A stretch of DNA of 11,146 nt from assembly GCA_946008205.1 (NCBI GenBank), contig CAMGAZ010000029.1, forward strand, positions 1-11,146. Reading direction: 5' to 3'. The DNA is from an uncultured Clostridium sp. (GTDB lineage Bacteria; Bacillota; Clostridia; TANB77; CAG-508). The translations under genes and the position numbers were made by a program. Shown here piece by piece: positions 1 through 6,504 of the stretch. Each line of letters begins with the position of its first letter. Within the stretch, counting starts at the first letter, position 1. Under the pieces are notes generated by a model. It searched no databases, was not told the DNA's origin, and saw nothing but the letters and a program-made list of their open reading frames with translations.

Positions 1-126
1 GTTTAGGTTTATACTACATTATATTTAGTTTCTAATTATTGTTCTTATGTTATTTTTATAAATTTTTTTTTATGTTGGGGGCAAAAGAAAATTGATAGTT
101 CTTTAACAATAGGAATAAGGTATCAT
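1..126. other. AT-rich leader without a visible gene
   Basis: No convincing coding sequence is visible. Two plus-strand frames carry stops near 26-35. The frame of the next gene is open from base 7, but its translation is low-complexity and does not read like the protein that follows. The SD-like stretch AGGAATAAGG at 111-120 sits 6 nt before a TTG codon at 127. Because the downstream protein looks N-terminally truncated, this may be the tail of an insertion or intron, or a decayed part of the same gene. Confidence 0.4.
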
Positions 127-1014
127 TTGGTTATTGATAAAAAGCCATCTTTAAACTTGTGCTTGTTAGATATGTATAAACTTGTTAAAGATAAAAAAAT
201 TGTTAGATATGAGTTTGTAGAAAAAGGTGCAGCTGCGCCATCATTACCAGAAGGTTTTAAAGACGCAACAGAAGAAAAAGAAGGTTGGATAAAAGTATGT
301 AGCGCTTGTGACTTAGAATGGGCGGATTGGCGCGAAGAACTTTATCGGCGCGCGTTGGTAAATTATCAAGATTCTAGTTATACGCGCAATACCTATGACG
401 AAGAACTTTTAGCTGAATGGCGCAAACTTTATGACCCAGATAATAAGGATTGGATAGAGACGACTGATAATAAGCGCAAGGGATGGAATCCGAATGTATA
501 TAATGATCCCGCATCTCTACAATATTGGCTCGACTTCATTGACTCTTCTGCTCCTATAGGTAGGTATAGTGTATCTGAGATCGGGCGCCGCGCGAAGATT
601 AATAATGTCAATACTATTTCACTTTTGTATCAAACTGAAGTTCCAGACGTTATTTATGTATTAAATGATGGCAACAATCAAGCAGAAATTGATGAAGCAA
701 AGAAAAATTTTGTATTATATGGACAAAAATATTGTTTATATACTCCACAACAAGAAAATTATTTCTTAACATCTACTACAAGCGCGACTGCGTTTGAAAA
801 CATAAGAGAATCTCTTTATCAGAATTTGGTTTATAATACTTCAATTTCAATTAATTGCGCGCCGATTTATTATTTAGAGCCAAACATCTTGATAAAAGTT
901 AGTGATAAATTAAGTAATATAGATGGGGATTATGTTATATCCCAATTCAGTTTGCCTCTTGCGTATAATGGAACTATGTCTATTACCGCACAAGAAGCGC
1001 TGATTAGAGTATAG
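127..1014 (+). CDS. Phage tail/baseplate structural protein, C-terminal part
   Basis: A 295-residue product that resembles, from memory, the C-terminal third of long baseplate/tail proteins of gut Firmicutes phages. Recognisable stretches are WADWREELYRRA (residues 65-76), WNPNVY...LQYWLDFID (120-139), a GRYSVSEIGRRAK segment (145-157) followed by PDVIYV, and a C-terminal YYLEPN...GDYVISQFSLPLAYNGTMSI (248-286). In such proteins these elements normally follow a long N-terminal region that is absent here. The start at TTG 127 is chosen for the SD-like AGGAATAAGG six bases upstream. ATG 172 is the next candidate but has no SD. The gene is followed after 14 bp by the next tail gene, whose AGGAGG overlaps this stop codon. 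The role as a tail structural component is fairly safe. Whether the gene is intact is not. Confidence 0.6.
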   Translation: MVIDKKPSLNLCLLDMYKLVKDKKIVRYEFVEKGAAAPSLPEGFKDATEEKEGWIKVCSACDLEWADWREELYRRALVNYQDSSYTRNTYDEELLAEWRKLYDPDNKDWIETTDNKRKGWNPNVYNDPASLQYWLDFIDSSAPIGRYSVSEIGRRAKINNVNTISLLYQTEVPDVIYVLNDGNNQAEIDEAKKNFVLYGQKYCLYTPQQENYFLTSTTSATAFENIRESLYQNLVYNTSISINCAPIYYLEPNILIKVSDKLSNIDGDYVISQFSLPLAYNGTMSITAQEALIRV

Positions 1015-1028
1015 GAGGTAAAGGAATA

Positions 1029-1658
1029 ATGGCAGTACCAAATCAAATTGTGTACCGGCTAGAAGATTATAGGGTTGAAGGTGGTTATATAACAACGCCT
1101 TCGGGCATAAATATCCACAAAGAAATAGTTTCTCAAATGAAAATGGGTAACTTTAGTAAGTTAGGGATACAAGCCCCACAGGGCACAAAATTTCAAATTA
1201 ATGGAATTTCAATTATGATGGGAAGAACTGGTATATATGAATTGGATGAAGATGTTCAAGTAGCCACGTTGGTTTTTGAAGAAGTACCTAACTATGAAAA
1301 AGATGATGAAAAAACTGGAATAGCTTTATCAGAAGGTATTTCATTAATGAAAGAAGCCAAAGAGCTTTATAATACCTACATTATTAAAGATGCAGAAACT
1401 AATATTGAGAAATATCCTGGCAATGTAGATGAAGATAAAAACTTTACAACTCAATATTGGCTTGATTACCAAAAAGTTATGACTGGTGGAACACTTTCAA
1501 ATGGAACTGTAATTACAACTGGATATAATACATTAATAGAAAATGCAAGAAGCCAGCTGCTGCAAGGCGCGAACGGTATTTATGTTGCAAATGGAACGAA
1601 AGAACTTAATAATGTTATTATAGACTTTTTAACAGAGGAAGGAGGCAGTAGTAACTAA
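1029..1658 (+). CDS. Phage tail/baseplate accessory protein
   Basis: A 209-residue soluble protein. The ATG at 1029 is preceded by a strong AGGAGGTAAAGG (1014-1025). The segment LGIQAPQGTKFQING (residues 45-59) followed by IMMGRTGIYELDED (62-75) is a pattern I remember from phage tail-tip or fibre-connector proteins, where an ordered 'PGTKF-x-LN...GRTGIYEL' domain is repeated in different genes. The second half (about 90-205) looks alpha-helical and has no motif I can name. The stop overlaps the next start by one base (TAATG at 1656-1660), so it is probably translationally coupled to the long fibre gene. A baseplate or fibre-attachment role is inferred from position and from this motif; no enzyme signature is seen. 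Confidence 0.6.
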   Translation: MAVPNQIVYRLEDYRVEGGYITTPSGINIHKEIVSQMKMGNFSKLGIQAPQGTKFQINGISIMMGRTGIYELDEDVQVATLVFEEVPNYEKDDEKTGIALSEGISLMKEAKELYNTYIIKDAETNIEKYPGNVDEDKNFTTQYWLDYQKVMTGGTLSNGTVITTGYNTLIENARSQLLQGANGIYVANGTKELNNVIIDFLTEEGGSSN

Positions 1659-3955
1659 TGGATATGAGCTTTTATGGCGGTAAACAAGGAAAAAGTTTTA
1701 GAATATCTAAAGTTTTTCAAAATAAAGCCGAATTAATTAGAGATTTAAACGCTCGTTGGAATTCAAGTATTGGTATTAATGAATTAGTATTTATTAACTA
1801 TGGAAATCCGGGAAATAAAGATATAGTAGTTCATACAGGAGAAATCATTGAGATAGATGGTCAAAAACTTCCGCCTGCACCAAAGGATTTAACTTTATTT
1901 GAAAAAAATAGATTCATAGATTTTAATTATGAGTTTTCGGTTTATGATGAAGAACAAGGACAGTATGTAACCAAAGCTGATGGTAAGTTATTTAATACTA
2001 CTGTTTGGCAGAAGATTTATAAAGATGATATTCCAATTAAAACAGACACTAAAATTGACCCAATCAAAGGGATAGATAGATATATGATTTCTGATGATTT
2101 TGGTGTTGGTTACGAACTTGTAGCTTGTTTAACTGGAAATACGCCAGAGATTTCAGTAGAAAGTTCTTGGATTTATACGGACCAAGAGCCAAGAGCATAT
2201 TTGAATAAAGAAAAATATGATGCTGAAAAACCTTTAATTCATTTTGATTTACCTAAAGGAATAACTTTGCTTTATGGACCTGAATTAACAAATCGGAATG
2301 CAACAGAGTTAAGACTTGATGTAACAGAAAAATTTGGAACTGGTGACTATTACATAAATAATACAAATGGAAATACTTATTTATGTACTGCAGTTGGCGC
2401 GCAAGTAAATGGGAAAAAAATATATACAGTTAAATATGTTGCAACATTAGCAAGAGAAGTTGATGAAGTTACTATTGAATCTGTAAATCCATATGTATCT
2501 GTTGATGGTTCTTGGAAGCAGCAAAACGCGGGTGTCCAGAATACTATAAATGATGAAACTTGGAATATAAAATTCACCTTACCAAAATTACCAACTCTTT
2601 CTACTTCTGTAAGCGAATTATTATCGCCAGCAAATCGACAGAGAATTACAGTAACTGGCGCGATAAAAGATGAGAATACTTACAACTTTGCTTTTGCTCT
2701 TGCGAAACCATCGGTTTGGTTAAATGGCGCAGACGCTCCGGAAAATGCAGTTACTGGAGAAGATGGTGATTATTATTTAAATACTGAGACACAAGATGTT
2801 TCTTTTAAAAATAATGGTGCTTGGAACTTAGTGACTAATATTAAAGGTGCTCAAGGTATTCAAGGTGTTAAAGGAGATAATGTTGCTATTGTAAATAGTT
2901 TTGATTTTGTTTATGATGCAACAGTTACAGGTTATGTAAAAGTAGAAGGCGCAGAAAATACTTATAGAGGTAACTTAGACCCAAATTCAACAGTAGATTT
3001 AGTAAAATTTGGTGAAATTGCTGTAGAAGTTAATGGTAATAAGCAACCAAAATCTTCTGATTTATTTAATCTTAATTATACCAATATAGAAGGTGAAGAA
3101 AATGCATATTGGTTGTTTAAATTAACTAATGATAGTAGTAATAATAAGTGGAGTTCTATGAGGGTTACTGGTAATGCTGGTTCTCTTGCGATTTTACTTA
3201 TGAATGAATTTGATGCAGAAAATAGGTCTGATAAAACTTATACCACTGGATATATTAATAATAAATTTACAGAAGAAGAAGCAAAAGTAGATGAAAAATT
3301 TAGTAATTTTACGATAGATAACATGATTACTACTGCGGCAGCTGTCGCTCCCAAAGGTGGAGAATTTACCTTTGACATAGGTGAAGGTATTATTAAAGCA
3401 GACCAAAAAGTTATTTTTAATGTTACTAAAGATGATGATACAGTATTTGATACTGCTTTTTCAAATATACAAAAACAAATAAATGATTTTAAAAATGCGA
3501 CCATAGATATTGCACACGGCGGAACTGGTGGTACGACCGCAGAGCAAGCGCGCACGAATCTTGGAGTATATAGTAAAACAGAAGTTTATAATAAGGCTGA
3601 AATTAATACAAAGGAAACTGCTTTACAAGAAAGCATAAGTAACGTTGAGGATAAAGCAGTTAGGGCACAAACCGCAGCGGAAAGCGCGACAACTATAGCT
3701 TTGAACTTTACGATTCCTTTAAAGAGTTCTGGTACTGGGACTTGGACTACGGTAGAAGGAAAAACGAGAGTTGTTTTAAATATAGAACATGGTTTTACAG
3801 ATGCTAATAAACAACCTATGGTTGTTTGCAAAGATAGTGAAGATGAACCTTACCAGAAGATAGAAGAAATTACTTTTGATACTGGAAATATTTCTATTAT
3901 TATGAGCGAAGAAAATAAAGTAGCGATTAATTTGTTTGCTTTCTATCCACAATAA
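1658..3955 (+). CDS. Long tail fibre / receptor-binding fibre protein
   Basis: A 765-residue fibre. The N-terminus (MSFYGGKQGKSFRISKVF, residues 3-20) resembles the attachment end of fibres in gut Firmicutes phages. The middle is beta-rich, with a short collagen-like stretch of four G-x-y triplets at 397-408. At 619-637 it carries AHGGTGGTTAEQARTNLGV, a very common phage tail-fibre motif, followed by YSKTEVYNKAEINTKE and a helical segment (about 650-685). The last 75 residues look like a separate beta domain that probably forms the tip. Translation starts in a 1-bp overlap with the previous gene (TAATG), with GGAGG at 1641-1645 about 12 nt upstream. A bidirectional terminator follows directly. 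This is the last clear gene of the constant tail module; three NGILLG-tagged cassette genes lie just beyond. Confidence 0.8.
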   Translation: MDMSFYGGKQGKSFRISKVFQNKAELIRDLNARWNSSIGINELVFINYGNPGNKDIVVHTGEIIEIDGQKLPPAPKDLTLFEKNRFIDFNYEFSVYDEEQGQYVTKADGKLFNTTVWQKIYKDDIPIKTDTKIDPIKGIDRYMISDDFGVGYELVACLTGNTPEISVESSWIYTDQEPRAYLNKEKYDAEKPLIHFDLPKGITLLYGPELTNRNATELRLDVTEKFGTGDYYINNTNGNTYLCTAVGAQVNGKKIYTVKYVATLAREVDEVTIESVNPYVSVDGSWKQQNAGVQNTINDETWNIKFTLPKLPTLSTSVSELLSPANRQRITVTGAIKDENTYNFAFALAKPSVWLNGADAPENAVTGEDGDYYLNTETQDVSFKNNGAWNLVTNIKGAQGIQGVKGDNVAIVNSFDFVYDATVTGYVKVEGAENTYRGNLDPNSTVDLVKFGEIAVEVNGNKQPKSSDLFNLNYTNIEGEENAYWLFKLTNDSSNNKWSSMRVTGNAGSLAILLMNEFDAENRSDKTYTTGYINNKFTEEEAKVDEKFSNFTIDNMITTAAAVAPKGGEFTFDIGEGIIKADQKVIFNVTKDDDTVFDTAFSNIQKQINDFKNATIDIAHGGTGGTTAEQARTNLGVYSKTEVYNKAEINTKETALQESISNVEDKAVRAQTAAESATTIALNFTIPLKSSGTGTWTTVEGKTRVVLNIEHGFTDANKQPMVVCKDSEDEPYQKIEEITFDTGNISIIMSEENKVAINLFAFYPQ

Positions 3956-3994
3956 AAAAAATCCCCTCTACTATATTGGTAGAGGGGATTTTTT
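3954..3994. terminator. Bidirectional intrinsic terminator
   Basis: A perfect 10-bp stem, TCCCCTCTAC (3962-3971) with GTAGAGGGGA (3979-3988), has a 7-nt loop. It is flanked by A8 on the left and T6 on the right, so it works in both directions. It separates the fibre gene (+) from cassette gene A (-), whose TAA stop at 3993-3995 touches the T-run. Confidence 0.92.
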
Positions 3995-4529
3995 ATTTTA
4001 TTCCTTCAAGATAAAATCTTATATTTAAATCTATATAATCGTCTCTATTAATTTGTCTTACTTCAGTATAAAATCTGCAATTAGAACAAGAACTAAGTGA
4101 ATAAGTTTTGGTATCGTTTATAGGAGCGATATAATATTCTTGATTAGACATATAAAGGAAAAAAGTACTATGTATATTTTTTGAAAAGGTGAAAGATTTT
4201 TTATATTCTGTTGTGTCTCCTTTGTCAATAAGTAAATTATAGATAACAAACCGTCCTATGTTATCAAACTCAAATGTAATATCCGCCCAAACCTGTCCAG
4301 ACTTATATCCAGCCATTTTAGTAGAGCAACTTCCATCATATATTCCAAGATTTATATAGTTATAATTTTTCATTTTTTCAATGGGTAAGACAAGTTCAGA
4401 AAAAAGACTCTTAGAATGACTCTGCAATGGATCCATATTAAGAGTTATTGGGTCAGAAATAAAAAAAATTTCTTTTTTTAAACTTTCTTTACTATTATTT
4501 TGACCTAGTAAAATTCCATTTGTTGCCAT
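3993..4529 (-). CDS. NGILLG-tagged cassette protein A (putative tail-tip piece)
   Basis: A 178-residue product of unknown function. It starts with MATNGILLGQNN, a tag shared with the two neighbouring genes, and the rest differs from both. The body is rich in aromatic and beta-prone residues (for example ELVLPIEKMKNYNYINLGIYDG, residues 45-66) and has a CSNC pair (C148, C151). No signal peptide, membrane segment or enzyme motif is visible. The ATG at 4529 has AAGGAGA about 9 nt upstream. It lies 41 bp downstream of gene B on the same strand with no good promoter of its own, so the two are probably co-transcribed. A short anchoring tag plus a variable beta body next to the fibre suggests a tail-tip or receptor-binding component; this is inference. 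Confidence 0.6.
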   Translation of the reverse strand: MATNGILLGQNNSKESLKKEIFFISDPITLNMDPLQSHSKSLFSELVLPIEKMKNYNYINLGIYDGSCSTKMAGYKSGQVWADITFEFDNIGRFVIYNLLIDKGDTTEYKKSFTFSKNIHSTFFLYMSNQEYYIAPINDTKTYSLSSCSNCRFYTEVRQINRDDYIDLNIRFYLEGIK

Positions 4530-4570
4530 AGCGTAATCTCCTTATGTTAGAAATATACAGAATAAAAATA

Positions 4571-5002
4571 TTAAATAAAAAAATTGTCTAAAGAAAAAAG
4601 TGAAAATTGTATTATTCCTTCAGTATTTTTTTTAAAACCAATTCCAACCCCAGTGTTTGTTGCCCCATGACTTAAAGAACTACTATTAGATAGATTTATT
4701 AGATAATAGCTAAAAGAATTATATTTGCAATAAATATAAGTCATATTTGTGTCCAAGTCAAAAGTGTCCTCATTAACCCAACCATACTGATTCATTCTTT
4801 TTCCTTCTAAAACAGGGGCTCCAGAAATAATTTTAAAATCTAATATTAAGAAGTCTTTATCTATAGGAATTTCAGAGTCGTAAAAAAGCATAACGTAATT
4901 ATTTTGAATGATTGAAGAATCTAGAATGATTTTTTTTTCTAACATCCAATTTTTTTGTATATTATTGTTACTTTTCCCAAGTAAAATACCATTAACTGCC
5001 AT
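4571..5002 (-). CDS. NGILLG-tagged cassette protein B (putative tail-tip piece)
   Basis: A 143-residue product starting MAVNGILLGKSNNN, the same tag as genes A and C. Like A it continues with a helix/strand region, then 'SEIPIDKDFLILDFKI' (residues 43-58), which aligns loosely with A's 'SELVLPIEKMKNYNYINL'. A and B may therefore be distant relatives of one fold. A motif INLSNSS (102-108) also occurs in C (residues 105-111) but with different codons. It is beta-rich, with no signal peptide and no catalytic motif. The ATG at 5002 has a strong AAGGAGG seven to eight bases upstream, and a TTGTCC-18 bp-TATTAT promoter lies just before. It is the first gene of the two-gene minus-strand unit B-A and is divergent from C. 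The function is unknown; a tail-tip role is inferred. Confidence 0.6.
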   Translation of the reverse strand: MAVNGILLGKSNNNIQKNWMLEKKIILDSSIIQNNYVMLFYDSEIPIDKDFLILDFKIISGAPVLEGKRMNQYGWVNEDTFDLDTNMTYIYCKYNSFSYYLINLSNSSSLSHGATNTGVGIGFKKNTEGIIQFSLFSLDNFFI

Positions 5003-5026
5003 AAAACCTCCTTGTCTTTTTACAAT

Positions 5027-5056
5027 ATAATAAAATTAGTAAAATTTTTTGGACAA
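5027..5056 (-). promoter_or_regulatory. Probable promoter of the B-A unit
   Basis: On the minus strand TTGTCC (5051-5056) and TATTAT (5027-5032) are separated by 18 bp, a fair match to a SigA-type promoter. The gene B ribosome binding site lies about 15 nt downstream of the -10 box. Confidence 0.45.
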
Positions 5057-5117
5057 AAATAGCTCAAGCTACTGAGCATGTTTTTATAATATATAGAGAT
5101 ATAGAATATCTTGTGCC

Positions 5118-5152
5118 GGTAAGGGATAACTATATCTCTTACCAATTTTTTT
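5118..5152 (+). terminator. Intrinsic terminator or attenuator ahead of gene C
   Basis: The stem GGTAAGGGATA (5118-5128) pairs with TATCTCTTACC (5133-5143) over 11 bp with one G-U pair and a 4-nt loop. AATTTTTTT follows directly. No plus-strand gene ends here, so it either blocks read-through into C or acts in C's own leader. An upstream segment (5095-5104) is exactly complementary to 5130-5139, which includes part of the 3' arm. Confidence 0.6.
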
Positions 5153-5182
5153 ATAATTTTTATAGTTTACAAATGAAAATTT

Positions 5183-5209
5183 ACACTTTTTTACATTTCA
5201 AAAAAGTGT
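5183..5209. repeat. Perfect 10-bp inverted repeat upstream of gene C
   Basis: ACACTTTTTT (5183-5192) and AAAAAAGTGT (5200-5209) are exact inverted copies around ACATTTC. GGGTTTTT follows. It could be an RNA hairpin in C's leader, an operator, or a recombinase binding site. The 27-bp length resembles crossover sites of small serine recombinases, but I see no second copy in the window. Confidence 0.6.
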
Positions 5210-5241
5210 GGGTTTTTAAGACTGATAGAAAGGAGAATTAT

Positions 5242-6393
5242 ATGAGTGTAAATGGAATTTTGCTTGGACAAAATAATAATAATAATAATAATAAGTTAGT
5301 AGTTCAAAAAAAGGGGAATTTTATAGTAGAATACCCTTTTGAAAAGTCTTATGATTTTTTATTTGATTGGGAATATGGAGATATAAATAATCTAAATAAA
5401 ATTCTTTATTGTACATCAGATAAAAAATTTTTTTTAACCTCTCAAAATGATGTGTCAAATAAAATTCAAGTTATCAATCCTAATACTGATTTAGGCAAAA
5501 CTTGTAATGGAATATTTTGGCTTTACTCAAAGTCTGGTAAAAATGGAGTTTGGATAAATCTTTCAAACTCTTCTATTAGTAAAAATAGCCAACAATATAC
5601 TTTTCATTATTCCAAAAATGATGGAAAATCTTGGGAGAAAATAGATTATACTTTTCCTAATTTAACGAATGTTACAAGCAAGAGTCGTTATACATACGTT
5701 TGTGGCGGACAATCTTATAATAAAAAAAATATTTACTTACTTTTTCAAACTTATTACAATTCTTCTTCTTCCAATTATTCTATGATATTCAAAATAAATT
5801 TAACAGATATGGAAGAGATAGAAGTTAGTGAAGTATCTGGATTAAAACATGCATATTTTTCTTCTACATATGGTACAGCTGACCAACCTCGCAATTATTT
5901 TAGAGGGTATTCTATAAATACTTGTTTTGATTGTAATACTGGGACTTTTCAATCCTGTCATTGTCCTTTAGGGAATTCTTCAATTACTCTAGAATACCAA
6001 ATGGAAAAAGGATACGATCTATTCTTTGGAGGTAATAAAATAGATAGTGAAACTGAAGAAGGCATGTTATATGGAAAATATTATTTCTATAGAGGAAAAA
6101 TAAATGATATTACGGGTTCAGTAATTAAAGTGATTTCTCCCCAGGGAAAAATTTTCTCTACCACTTTATCCGATTATCCTAATTTTAATTCAGATTATCC
6201 TCCTTCTTTACAAAGTATATATCAAGAAACATTAGATGAATATAACAGCGATTATATTATAACTACTTATGGAAAATGTAGTTGGGCTAAAAGATTAAAT
6301 TTTTATAATTTATATATCGAAGAGAATAATAGTTTAAATTCTTTAGGGTCTTTTCCAACTACCTCTTTTTATCCCGGAACAAATAATCTTTAA
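5242..6393 (+). CDS. NGILLG-tagged cassette protein C with Asp-box (putative receptor-binding protein)
   Basis: A 383-residue protein. It starts at ATG 5242, seven bases after AGGAG (5231-5235). The frame is open back to a GTG at 5113, but that extension crosses the terminator hairpin and would lack the tag at the N-terminus, so I reject it. Order: tag MSVNGILLGQ (1-10), an asparagine run (11-17) encoded by seven AAT codons, then a beta-rich body. S124-x-ND127-G128-x-S-W131 matches the Asp-box (BNR) pattern S-x-D-x-G-x-T-W found in beta-propeller sialidases and other glycan-binding phage proteins. A CFDC...CHC cluster (C228, C231, C239, C241) could bind a metal. With one clear Asp-box I cannot claim enzyme activity. 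A glycan-contacting tail-tip role is inferred from this motif, the shared tag and the nearby fibre gene. Confidence 0.65.
   Translation: MSVNGILLGQNNNNNNNKLVVQKKGNFIVEYPFEKSYDFLFDWEYGDINNLNKILYCTSDKKFFLTSQNDVSNKIQVINPNTDLGKTCNGIFWLYSKSGKNGVWINLSNSSISKNSQQYTFHYSKNDGKSWEKIDYTFPNLTNVTSKSRYTYVCGGQSYNKKNIYLLFQTYYNSSSSNYSMIFKINLTDMEEIEVSEVSGLKHAYFSSTYGTADQPRNYFRGYSINTCFDCNTGTFQSCHCPLGNSSITLEYQMEKGYDLFFGGNKIDSETEEGMLYGKYYFYRGKINDITGSVIKVISPQGKIFSTTLSDYPNFNSDYPPSLQSIYQETLDEYNSDYIITTYGKCSWAKRLNFYNLYIEENNSLNSLGSFPTTSFYPGTNNL
5272..5292 (+). repeat. (AAT)7 trinucleotide repeat in gene C
   Basis: Seven AAT codons in a row encode the asparagine linker straight after the NGILLGQ tag. Change in copy number would alter linker length in steps of one residue without a frameshift. 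Genes A and B have shorter, interrupted Asn runs at the same point. Confidence 0.9.
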
Positions 6394-6461
6394 ATTATTA
6401 AGTTATAATCCTACAATATTTTAATTGTTAATTATTACCATTTTAATTAAATAAAAAAACG

Positions 6462-6470
6462 TGTTATAAT
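6462..6470 (+). promoter_or_regulatory. Extended -10 promoter of the serine recombinase
   Basis: TGTTATAAT (6462-6470) is a TGn-TATAAT extended -10 element with a weak -35 (TTTAAT-like, about 17 bp upstream). It lies 34 bp before the ATG, and AGAAAGG (6491-6497) provides the ribosome binding site. The recombinase can thus be expressed apart from gene C. A small TAATT-gtt-AATTA palindrome (6422-6434) upstream could be an operator. Confidence 0.55.
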
Positions 6471-6504
6471 AAAATAAAAAGATTAATGAAAGAAAGGTAC
6501 TATA

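Larger units (their letters stand above)
5003..5241. promoter_or_regulatory. Divergent intergenic region between B and C, rich in hairpins
   Basis: This 239-bp space holds, from left to right: the B promoter; an imperfect palindrome GCTCA-agctac-TGAGC (5062-5077) inside A/T runs; a TATAAT at 5085-5090 on the plus strand with no good -35; the inverted repeat AGATAT/ATATCT (5097-5111); a plus-strand terminator (5118-5152); and a perfect 10-bp inverted repeat (5183-5209) 32 bp before C's start. AGGAG at 5231-5235 serves gene C. I found no long identical inverted repeats flanking the region, so a flipping promoter is not supported. Confidence 0.5.

Noticed and set aside
3238..3555. 105-codon open frame on the minus strand inside the fibre gene
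   Set aside because: It is antisense to the clear fibre motif region, has no ribosome binding site, and its translation is low-complexity.
5113..5241. N-terminal extension of gene C from GTG 5113
   Set aside because: It crosses the terminator hairpin and the perfect inverted repeat, has no ribosome binding site, and would bury the shared NGILLG tag. ATG 5242 has AGGAG at the right distance.
5003..5241. Invertible promoter between B and C
   Set aside because: I searched both ends of the region for matching inverted repeats of more than about 12 bp and found none; similar words (AAGAC, AAGGAG) reflect ribosome binding sites.
4501..5295. The NGILLG coding stretch as the crossover site of the recombinase
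   Set aside because: The three copies differ at several third codon positions, so the DNA is not kept identical as repeated exchange would require. A very short core cannot be excluded.
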